Program-made: the position numbers and the translations under genes
Part shown: one piece after another, positions 58,017 through 64,000 of the stretch
How positions within the stretch are numbered: position 1 is the first letter of the stretch
Layout of the letters: each line of letters starts with the position of its first letter
From: Chthonomonas sp. UBA2387
GTDB lineage: Bacteria; Armatimonadota; Fimbriimonadia; Fimbriimonadales; Fimbriimonadaceae
Reading direction: 5' to 3'
Assembly (NCBI GenBank): GCA_002343445.1
Contig: DDSP01000032.1
Location: forward strand, 1-64,000
Length of the DNA: 64,000 nucleotides
The notes under the pieces: generated by a model
Told to the model about the DNA's origin: nothing
Database searches by the model: none
Seen by the model: only the letters and a program-made list of their open reading frames with translations

Positions 58017-58238
58017 ATGAGCGAACCCAAGACATTCCCGAACGGCCGTCCCCGTGGTCTGGAGGCTCTCACCCGCGACGAGCACGAGTGGCTGCTTCAG
58101 GCGGTGCCGAGCGGCCTGGTCTCGAAAATCGAGGCCGCCGCGAAGCTCGGGATCTCGCTGCCGACCGTGGAGAAGTGGCTGACCCGGCCGGTCGGATTCA
58201 AAGCCAATCGAGGTCGGGCCCGGAAGGGCGCGGCCTGA
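58017..58238 (+). CDS. Cro-like helix-turn-helix protein
   Basis: This 73-residue basic protein has KIEAAAKLGISLPTVEKWLT as a helix-turn-helix. It is divergent from the S24 repressor with the rightward promoter between, the classic position of cro. AGAGAG before the ATG is the ribosome site. Confidence 0.75.
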   Translation: MSEPKTFPNGRPRGLEALTRDEHEWLLQAVPSGLVSKIEAAAKLGISLPTVEKWLTRPVGFKANRGRARKGAA

Positions 58239-58317
58239 TCTTTCGTCACTCCGGCCCCCGCTGGGGGTCGGCCCTAGGCCGAGGGCAGAGGCAAGAGCAA
58301 AAGGAACCGAACCGAAG

Positions 58318-59133
58318 ATGAGCGAACGCAACTACGACGCACTGAACGCCAAGGCCCCCGCGGGCGGCGGCTCGACCACTTATCTCCGTCTCGCGCACGG
58401 GGCGCTGTACCAGGACAAGAAGGAGTGGGGCAAGGAGCTCCGCGGCTTTTACACGGGCCACACGTTGAAGCGTGACCCCGGCAACGCCGCGGCGCGCATC
58501 GACCCCAACTGGAAGCTGCAGGTCTGGTTCGACACTCCGAACGGGCGGGTCGCGGTCGAGACCAACACGAACAGCAAGAACGCGTTCGGGATGCTGACGT
58601 GCTTCCTGTACCCGATCGAGGTGGACGAGCCTGTTCTGATGAGCGTGTGGGCGGGCGAGGGCGAGGGGACGGCGAACCCGCCCGTCTGCGTGGCCCTGTA
58701 CCGGCTGGACGAGGCCGCGAACGAGTTCAAGATCGTGCCGAAGTCCGAGCGTTTCCGCGCCGACGGCGAGTTCTGGAGCGAGCGGGAGCCCGAGTACCTG
58801 GCGATGCTGCGCGAGCACGTCGGCTATCAGGAGCCGAAGAGCTCGGTTCCGGAGGCGAGCGAGTTCGATTTGACGGACGAGTTCTTGAAGAGCAAGGGCT
58901 GGCCGACGCTCGAGGAGGCGCCGGACGTTCTGCACGCGGTGTTCCAGAAGGCGCTGGGCTTCGACTTCGCGGGCTTCGAGAATCTGACTGCCTCCGAGTG
59001 GAACCAGGCTCGGCTCGTGTTGGGCCGGGCGCAGAACACGCCGAAGCTGATCCGGGAGTATCTGGAGTCCAACCCTGCGCCGGCGGCGGCGAAGGGTGCC
59101 GCGGAGGAGTACGACCCGTTCGCGGACGAGTGA
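58318..59133 (+). CDS. SSB-like element protein with acidic C-terminal tail (candidate)
   Basis: This 271-residue protein is not one I can place by core motif. The first ~150 residues have OB-like strands (KLQVWFDTPNGRVAVETNTN, NAFGMLTCFLYPIEVDEPVL) and a GRVAV motif. The protein ends EEYDPFADE, very like the acidic DIPF-type tails by which single-stranded DNA-binding proteins recruit partners. Early position before nuclease and helicase genes supports a role in replication or recombination. This is inference from tail and context. Confidence 0.6.
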   Translation: MSERNYDALNAKAPAGGGSTTYLRLAHGALYQDKKEWGKELRGFYTGHTLKRDPGNAAARIDPNWKLQVWFDTPNGRVAVETNTNSKNAFGMLTCFLYPIEVDEPVLMSVWAGEGEGTANPPVCVALYRLDEAANEFKIVPKSERFRADGEFWSEREPEYLAMLREHVGYQEPKSSVPEASEFDLTDEFLKSKGWPTLEEAPDVLHAVFQKALGFDFAGFENLTASEWNQARLVLGRAQNTPKLIREYLESNPAPAAAKGAAEEYDPFADE

Positions 59134-59140
59134 GGAGACC

Positions 59141-59674
59141 ATGAGCCAGACTAGCGAGCCTTTGGTGGATATGCCCCTTGGCGAGATCGAGGAAGCGATC
59201 GAGCGGGCAGACGGGATCTTGGTCGAGGCGATGAAGAAGGCCACGGTGATCGTGACCCTGCACGACCTGAACGAGGTGGCGGCCGCCGCGGCGCTCTTGT
59301 TGGCGCGCGTCCAGAAGTTGGAGGCGCAGCTGGCGAAGGCCTCCACGGTTGTGGACCCTGTTGAACGGGTTGACGAGGCCGCCCCGATCACCGAGCCCGA
59401 ACTGTCGCCTCAGTCGGTCGAAGAGCGGGACTGGTTGCGCTCGAAGGGCCTGGACGCTTCGGCGGCATTGCTGCTCGTGCGTTGGATGGCCAACCAGCCT
59501 CGAGGAACGGCGACTGCCTCGGAAGCGGCCGCCAAGTGGGACCTGACCACCGACCAGGCGCTGGCGATGGTGCAGCGGTACGGGCCGATCATCGGACAGT
59601 TGCGAGAGCTGCGAGGCACGAAGTACGACGAGAAGTTCGCCGAGTTCAAGGACCGGTTGGGGGTGGCGGAGTGA
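59141..59674 (+). CDS. early element protein, helical, unknown
   Basis: This 177-residue protein has an N-terminal coiled coil (EIEEAIERADGILVEAMKKA, ALLLARVQKLEAQLAKA) and a C-terminal helical domain (ASAALLLVRWMANQ ... WDLTTDQALAMVQRYG). No family. GGAG precedes the ATG, and its stop overlaps the next GTG. Confidence 0.6.
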   Translation: MSQTSEPLVDMPLGEIEEAIERADGILVEAMKKATVIVTLHDLNEVAAAAALLLARVQKLEAQLAKASTVVDPVERVDEAAPITEPELSPQSVEERDWLRSKGLDASAALLLVRWMANQPRGTATASEAAAKWDLTTDQALAMVQRYGPIIGQLRELRGTKYDEKFAEFKDRLGVAE

Positions 59675-59907
59675 AGCCCTACGAGTTGCGGTTGAAGCTC
59701 TCGCCGCTTTGGAAGGCGATCAGGAAGATCGACGTCGAGGTTCGGCGCTTCGATCGGCAGGACCAGGCGATCGAGCAGATGCAGGTGGCCCGCCTTACGC
59801 AGGTGTTCCACAAGGGTCGTCCGTGCGGCGCGCGCTACGTGGGCGGGGTGGTGAAGAGCCCGACGGCCGGCGTCGTGGGCTTCTTCGGCGAGGAGGTTCC
59901 GGAATGA
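59671..59907 (+). CDS. small early element protein, unknown
   Basis: This 78-residue protein starts at a GTG overlapping the previous stop. It has a basic N-terminal helix (KLSPLWKAIRKIDVEVRRFD) and a glycine-rich end. It ends EEVPE, coded by the duplicated 26-bp junction shared with the next gene boundary. Confidence 0.6.
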   Translation: MKPYELRLKLSPLWKAIRKIDVEVRRFDRQDQAIEQMQVARLTQVFHKGRPCGARYVGGVVKSPTAGVVGFFGEEVPE

Positions 59908-60299
59908 GCGCTTCTTCGACGGGCGCCGAGTGGTTGGACAGGCTGGACGCTCTCCTGGAGAGGTGCATCGTGGAGGGTCGCGAGGCGAGGCAAGAAGAGC
60001 TTGCGGCGAGAGTCGAATCTCGGCTAGCCTCCCTGGCCCGGGAGCAGCTTGACCGAGAGGGAATGGCGGACGCGAGAAGGAGCCGCACCAAGGCGATCCT
60101 GGACGCGGCCGACGGAGACGGAGACACGTTGCTGGTGCTTGCCGCCTGTGTCTTGATCTCCACGGAGTTGGAGATTTGCGATCGGCTTGCGCGTCAGGTG
60201 CTGCTCCACGTTGGAAAGCACCGCACCGCCTTTGCGGCCGAGTACCCGCTGCTGCTGTCCAAGTCGGTGCCGCGCCGATCCGAGGAGGTTCCGGAATGA
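59904..60299 (+). CDS. early element protein, helical, unknown
   Basis: This 131-residue helical protein (EWLDRLDALLERCIVEGREA; LLVLAACVLISTELEICDRL) has no family. AGGAGG is eight bases before the ATG. Both ends carry the same 26-base junction sequence. Confidence 0.6.
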   Translation: MSASSTGAEWLDRLDALLERCIVEGREARQEELAARVESRLASLAREQLDREGMADARRSRTKAILDAADGDGDTLLVLAACVLISTELEICDRLARQVLLHVGKHRTAFAAEYPLLLSKSVPRRSEEVPE

Positions 60300-60778
60300 G
60301 CGCTTCGGGTTGGATCGGCGTGGACCTCGACGGCACGCTGGCCCGCGTGGACTACGGCAAGGTGTACGACGGCAGTATCGGCGAGCCTATCCAAGACATG
60401 GTGGACTTCGTCCGGCTGTTGAACCCTCGTCTGGTCGAGTTTCGCGTGTTCACCGCTCGTGTGGCCAGTCCGCTTCAGCGTTGGGAGGGCTACGACTTCC
60501 CCTGCGAAGCGTATGCGATCCGCTATCAGCGAATGCTCATCGAGGCGTGGTGCCTGGAGCACATCGGGTGCGTGTTGCCGGTGACGGCGACCAAGGATCA
60601 CCAGTGCGTCGCCATCATCGACGACCGGGCGATTTCCGCACCGCACAACTTCGAGCGCCTACCGGTCAGGGCCGTGAATCTGATCCAAGGTCGGCTTGTG
60701 GGTGCGGGATGGGCGATGGATCGGGTGTCCGATCTTCTGGGTGGCCAGTGGGGCTATCCGCTTGGAGGCGAGGAATGA
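60296..60778 (+). CDS. HAD-like phosphatase
   Basis: This 160-residue protein has HAD motif I WIGVDLDGTLARVDY at the N-terminus, motif II FRVFTARVA (Thr, about residue 51), a Lys in TATKDHQCV and motif IV VAIIDDRA (about 105). Phage-encoded HAD enzymes often act on nucleotides or DNA/RNA ends; the substrate is unknown. Confidence 0.75.
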   Translation: MSASGWIGVDLDGTLARVDYGKVYDGSIGEPIQDMVDFVRLLNPRLVEFRVFTARVASPLQRWEGYDFPCEAYAIRYQRMLIEAWCLEHIGCVLPVTATKDHQCVAIIDDRAISAPHNFERLPVRAVNLIQGRLVGAGWAMDRVSDLLGGQWGYPLGGEE

Positions 60779-61176
60779 GCGGGCCGATCGCGACCGAGGC
60801 GGAGGTCCAGCGCTCGATCATCAAATTGCTGGAATGGGCCGGATTCGTCGTGTGGTCGACGTCGAGGGTTCGGCGGCGGTGTTCCCATTGCGGTTCGTAC
60901 TCGAGCGGCGGAGACGGCGTGGAGAAGGGGTTGCCCGACCTGGTGTTCTGCCACCCGAGAATCCCGCGCTTGCTTGGCGGGATCGAGGTGAAGGGGCCCA
61001 AGACCACGATCTCTCCGGAGCAACGGGCGGCCGCGGACGCGGGTTGCTACGCGATCTGCCGCTCACCCGAGGAGGCGGCGCTGGCCGTGGTGAACTGGTG
61101 GCGATCCTACGCCCGGTGTCCCGATCCTGTGCCGAGCGCGGTCCTGCGACTGGTCGAAGCGGGGTATCGGCAGTGA
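60775..61176 (+). CDS. VRR-NUC domain nuclease
   Basis: This 133-residue protein is a stand-alone VRR-NUC domain: EAEVQRSIIKLLEWAGFVVW, then KGLPDLVFCHPR (metal Asp) and GGIEVKGPKTTISPEQRA (E-x-K, about residue 72). The CSHCG insertion (about 36-40) is extra and may bind zinc with a neighbouring Cys. Stand-alone VRR-NUC proteins of phages are structure-specific nucleases, possibly Holliday-junction resolvases. Confidence 0.85.
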   Translation: MSGPIATEAEVQRSIIKLLEWAGFVVWSTSRVRRRCSHCGSYSSGGDGVEKGLPDLVFCHPRIPRLLGGIEVKGPKTTISPEQRAAADAGCYAICRSPEEAALAVVNWWRSYARCPDPVPSAVLRLVEAGYRQ

Positions 61177-61358
61177 GCGTGACGGTGCAGGGATTGATCG
61201 AGCTGGCCAGGGTTGCGGCCGGCGAGGATCGCCGCGCCCAGGAGCGCTGGCTGCTCGACCGGGCCAAGGGCGTCGGCCACGAGCCGACCCTGGTCGCCAT
61301 TCAAACGGCCGTTTCGGTGGTGCGGCTCCGCATCTGGCTGGAGGCCTGCCGTGGCTAA
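61173..61358 (+). CDS. small element protein, unknown
   Basis: This 61-residue helical, basic protein (GLIELARVAAGEDRRAQERW) starts at a GTG overlapping the previous stop. No family. Confidence 0.55.
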   Translation: MSVTVQGLIELARVAAGEDRRAQERWLLDRAKGVGHEPTLVAIQTAVSVVRLRIWLEACRG

Positions 61359-61467
61359 GCGCGCGATCGTTTGGATCCTGCGGCGCGTGGACGACCTGGT
61401 GTTCGGGCTGTTGCTCGCTTGCCTGGTCGTCGCGATGCTGATTATCGGCGAGGAGGGTTGGGAGTGA
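61351..61467 (+). CDS. 38-residue membrane protein
   Basis: A basic N-terminus, then one membrane helix (LVFGLLLACLVVAMLII). It starts at a GTG eight bases inside the previous gene and ends four bases into the helicase gene. Unknown; it could be a small regulator or a holin-like peptide. Confidence 0.5.
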   Translation: MAKRAIVWILRRVDDLVFGLLLACLVVAMLIIGEEGWE

Positions 61468-63155
61468 ACCTGTTCGAGATTCCGGAGCCGACCCGCGAGA
61501 TCGCCCTGCGGCCGTATCAGGAGGCCTGCTTGCAGGCGGTGGAAGCGGGCTTCGACGCGGGCATTCGGCGCGGCTTGCTGGTGTTGCCGACGGGCACGGG
61601 CAAGACCACGATCTTCAGCGAGTTGGTCAAGCGCCGCGCCCAGCGGAGTCTGATCCTCGCCCACCGCGTCGAGCTGCTCGACCAGGCGGCGGCACGGTTG
61701 CGCTCGATGGGCGCGGGGCGGTTTGTTTCGGTCGAGGGCGGCGACCAGCGTGCCGACCCGGGCTCGGACGTGGTGGTCGCCGGGGTCCAGTCGATCGGCA
61801 GGGAGCGCACGGACCGGCTGAGCTGGTTCGATCCCCGGCTGGTGATCGTGGACGAGGCCCACCACGCCTGCGCCGACTCGTACATGCACGTTCTGCGCCG
61901 CTACGGGTGCTTCGGCGATGGCGCCCGGTGTTTGGGCGTGACGGCCACGCCCCACCGCCTCGACAACAAGCCGCTGCACGGCACCGAGCGCTCGATCTTC
62001 GAGTCGGTGTTGTTCCAGTACACGCTGCGCGAGGCGATCGGGGCCAGTTGGCTCTGCGACCTGCGCGGCTACCGTGTGCAGGGCGGCGCGGACCTGAGCG
62101 GCGTGAAGAGCTCGATGGGCGACTTCAACGCCGGTCAGCTGGCCAGCCGCGTCGACAACCCCGAGCGCAACGTCGCCGCCTACAAGCACTGGGCCGAGGT
62201 GGCCCGAGACAGGCGGACGGTCGTGTTCTGTTGCACGGTCGACCACGCCCTGCACGTGGCCGAGCTGTTCCAGGACCGCGGCGTGCGCGCCGAGTGCGTC
62301 CACGGGGCGATGGATCCGGAGGAGCGGTCCGCGATCATGGGCCGCTTCCGCTCCGGCGAAACGCAGGTGCTGACGAACGTGGAGATCGTGACCGAGGGCG
62401 TGGACGTGCCCGAGATCGGTTGCGTCCTGCTTCTGAGGCCGACGCAGAGTTGGGCGCTCTACACGCAGATGGTGGGTCGAGGTTTGAGGCCTCTGCCCGG
62501 CAAGCCCGACTGCATCGTGATCGACGTGGTGGACGCGAGCGCCGACAAGAGCCTGGCGAGTTGCCCGGGGTTGCTGGGCTTGCCGCCCGATCTCGACCTC
62601 GAGGGCAATTCGCTGAGCGCCGCGGCCAAGCGCGTGGACTCGTTCAGCGACGGCCGCAAGGCGGCCTTGTTCCGGAGGCCGACCACGTTCAGCGGGCTGT
62701 TCGACGAGCTGACCGAGGTCGACCTGCTGTCGGAGCTCGCCATTCCGGAGGAGGCGGCCAAGTGCTCGCGATTCGGGTGGCTGAAGCTCGGGGACGAGCA
62801 GTACCGGCTGAGCTGCGGCGGCGATGAGTCCGAGGGTCGCAGGGCGGCGGTGCTCTCTGTGGATCCGCTCGGCGCCTGGTCGCTGCGTCTGGTGTCGGAC
62901 AAACGCGACCTGTGCCACCCGGTGGGCGACGATCTGCGCTCGGCGTTCCGGCTGGCCGACGCGTTGATCCGGCAGGCGTATCCGGGCGTGGCTGCGGTGG
63001 CGGATCGTTCGGCGCCGTGGCGGAGTTCGCCGCCGAGCGAGAAGCAGATCGGTGTGTTGAAGCGGTTTCGGGTTCAGCCCGACGTGCTGGCGACGCTGGA
63101 CAAGGGTCAGGCGAGCCAGCTCATCACGAAGCTCATGGCGGAGGCGGGAAGGTAG
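61464..63155 (+). CDS. SF2 DNA/RNA helicase
   Basis: This is a 563-residue helicase of superfamily 2. Motifs are: Q-like LRPYQEACLQAVE, I LPTGTGKTTIFSEL (about residue 48), Ia ILAHRVELLDQA, II VIVDEAHHACADSY (about 133), III GVTATPHRLDNK, IV VVFCCTVDHALHVA, V VEIVTEGVDVPEIG and VI YTQMVGRGLRPLPGKP. A C-terminal ~200-residue region is of no known family, ending in a helical SAP/HRDC-like bit. It is typical of phage replication or recombination helicases. GTG start overlapping the membrane peptide gene. Confidence 0.92.
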   Translation: MNLFEIPEPTREIALRPYQEACLQAVEAGFDAGIRRGLLVLPTGTGKTTIFSELVKRRAQRSLILAHRVELLDQAAARLRSMGAGRFVSVEGGDQRADPGSDVVVAGVQSIGRERTDRLSWFDPRLVIVDEAHHACADSYMHVLRRYGCFGDGARCLGVTATPHRLDNKPLHGTERSIFESVLFQYTLREAIGASWLCDLRGYRVQGGADLSGVKSSMGDFNAGQLASRVDNPERNVAAYKHWAEVARDRRTVVFCCTVDHALHVAELFQDRGVRAECVHGAMDPEERSAIMGRFRSGETQVLTNVEIVTEGVDVPEIGCVLLLRPTQSWALYTQMVGRGLRPLPGKPDCIVIDVVDASADKSLASCPGLLGLPPDLDLEGNSLSAAAKRVDSFSDGRKAALFRRPTTFSGLFDELTEVDLLSELAIPEEAAKCSRFGWLKLGDEQYRLSCGGDESEGRRAAVLSVDPLGAWSLRLVSDKRDLCHPVGDDLRSAFRLADALIRQAYPGVAAVADRSAPWRSSPPSEKQIGVLKRFRVQPDVLATLDKGQASQLITKLMAEAGR

Positions 63156-63157
63156 GC

Positions 63158-64000
63158 ATGGCAGGATCGGGACGATGGATCAGGCTCGACGTGAACTGGG
63201 ACGACTCGGCATGGCTGGCGGACCTGCCTTGGCCGGTGAGGGCCGTCTGGCCGCTCATCCTGGCCCACGTGAAGACGATGGGAAGCGGCGGAGTGTGCGA
63301 GGCCCCCAACATGCGGCGCTTCTGCGCGGCTCACGACGTGCCCCAGGAGTGCGTCGAGGCGTTCCTCGATGGCGCGCACAGGGCGGGTGCCATGAATGTC
63401 GAGGGTTCGGAGTGGACCGTGGTCAAGTGGCGCACCTACCAGGAGTCCGATTCAGCGGAGCGGATGCGCCGCATGCGATTGCGGAACAACCCGTCACCTG
63501 AAGAGGCCGCCCAGCATGAAGCGTCACAGCCCGAACAGGATGAGGAAGTGACGAACACCGGAGCGTGTGACGTCACAGCCCGTAACGTGACGTCACCCTG
63601 TCACGCGACAGAGACAGAGACAGAGACAGAGAGCTACGCTCTCAGTATTTCGGCGGCTCCGCCGGTCCCCGAGCGTGAACCCCTCGGCTCGACCGGGCCG
63701 CCTGGGCGAACCGGTCCCGAACCCGCGAAACCGCCCCCCGCCTGGTGGCCGGACCGCTACCCGGAGTCGCGCTTTCCGACCCCCGAGGCGTGGTGGGACG
63801 AGTTCAGCCGGGCTTTTCCGCGCCGGGCCGGAGACTCCAAGCTCAAGCTCGGCGCGGAGCTGGCCAGGCGGCTGCTCCGGGAGGGACGCGGCGACCTCGA
63901 GGAGCGCATCCTGGCCGGCGCTAAGCGCTACCGGGACTGGTGCGAGGCCACCGGCAAGCTGCGGACCGAGTTCGTTCAGCAGGTGCCGACCTGGCTCCGG
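63158..64000 (+). CDS. phage replication initiator (partial at window edge)
   Basis: At least 281 residues, open to the window end. The N-terminal ~110 residues (WIRLDVNWDDSAWLADLPWP, GSGGVCEAPNMRRFCAAHDV, WTVVKWRTYQ) look like the winged-helix origin-binding domain of phage replisome organisers. A low-complexity linker (about 112-200, with TE repeats) follows. Then comes a domain with PEAWWDEFSRAFPRRAGDSK and ILAGAKRYRDWCEATGK, similar to the C-terminal part of helicase-loader proteins. The linker is encoded by an iteron cluster, as in lambda O. It follows the helicase gene with a two-base gap. Confidence 0.7.
   Translation, partial: MAGSGRWIRLDVNWDDSAWLADLPWPVRAVWPLILAHVKTMGSGGVCEAPNMRRFCAAHDVPQECVEAFLDGAHRAGAMNVEGSEWTVVKWRTYQESDSAERMRRMRLRNNPSPEEAAQHEASQPEQDEEVTNTGACDVTARNVTSPCHATETETETESYALSISAAPPVPEREPLGSTGPPGRTGPEPAKPPPAWWPDRYPESRFPTPEAWWDEFSRAFPRRAGDSKLKLGAELARRLLREGRGDLEERILAGAKRYRDWCEATGKLRTEFVQQVPTWLR
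63492..63596. repeat. CGTCAC iteron cluster inside the initiator gene; candidate origin
   Basis: CGTCAC or its complement occurs at 63492, 63522, 63548, 63567, 63571, 63587 and 63591. Two pairs form the 10-bp palindrome GTGACGTCAC (63567-63576, 63587-63596), and CGTCACAGCCCG is repeated at 63522 and 63571. Four ACAGAG units (63608-63631) and a less GC-rich stretch follow. It resembles iteron-type phage origins placed within the initiator gene. Confidence 0.6.
63608..63631. repeat. ACAGAG hexamer, four tandem copies
   Basis: In-frame Thr-Glu repeats in the initiator linker. The 6-base unit keeps the frame, so copy-number change would alter only linker length. Confidence 0.8.

Noticed and set aside
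57090..58331. 413-residue frame over the repressor region
   Set aside because: It runs through the divergent promoter and the Cro-like gene on the other strand; the S24 repressor in another frame explains the conservation.
63608..63631. Phase-variable microsatellite
   Set aside because: The 6-base unit keeps the reading frame, so slippage cannot switch the gene off.

Overview
The window is high-GC bacterial DNA. It is probably from an Armatimonadota (Fimbriimonadia-like) chromosome. The pointers are a pseudopilin-type protein with a DG motif near its C-terminus, a PEP-CTERM-type exported protein, many secreted proteins of unknown family, and above all a host transcription style in which a -10 box (T/C)ANNNT sits 6-8 bases before the start codon with no leader. 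The phylum call is an inference from style, not from a marker gene.

Layout. 1-2.2 kb: a less GC-rich lipoprotein-like gene, then gene-poor DNA with inverted and tandem repeats and a wrecked family 2 glycosyltransferase. 2.2-10.3 kb: upp and a coupled secreted protein, a secreted propeller-like protein with a pseudopilin-type tail, two related membrane proteins, a polysaccharide deacetylase-like gene and a GH65-like lipoprotein. 10.3-17 kb: a carotenoid cluster (glycosyltransferase, CruF-like, CrtI-like, acyltransferase, CrtB, MFS transporter) whose content suggests an acylated carotenoid glycoside. 17.8-26.3 kb: a divergent anaerobic-respiration locus. nnrS and a Crp/Fnr regulator face a five-gene operon for a NarGH-like molybdoenzyme, a dihaem cytochrome c fused to a membrane b-type domain, a Rieske protein and a fused cytochrome b6/subunit IV. 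Two matching Crp/Fnr palindromes lie between them. 26.3-27.2 kb: a TPP riboswitch in front of a pseudopilin-like gene rather than a thiamine gene. 27.3-28.5 kb: a DUF1232 gene and a GIY-YIG nuclease gene among four copies of a ~160-bp interspersed repeat. 28.5-49.7 kb: mostly housekeeping genes (serine hydrolase, Maf, SurA/PrsA-like, MutS2, PGRP amidase, GH2, FabD, Tmk, aroQ, M24 peptidase, M48 protease, aldehyde dehydrogenase) plus a Panacea-domain toxin-antitoxin pair.

49.8-64 kb is the left part of a prophage or related integrative element inserted at tRNA-Pro(UGG). The integrase lies next to the tRNA. A leftward operon of twelve tightly coupled genes, including a ParB-like protein, runs from a good promoter at 55.82 kb. 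A DUF3467/DUF433/DUF5615 cassette, an S24 (CI-type) repressor, a divergent Cro-like gene and a rightward early operon follow: acidic-tail (SSB-like) protein, HAD enzyme, VRR-NUC nuclease, SF2 helicase and a replication initiator that runs off the window. The initiator gene contains an iteron cluster resembling a phage lambda-type origin. Element genes use Shine-Dalgarno sites and stop/start overlaps, whereas host genes are largely leaderless.
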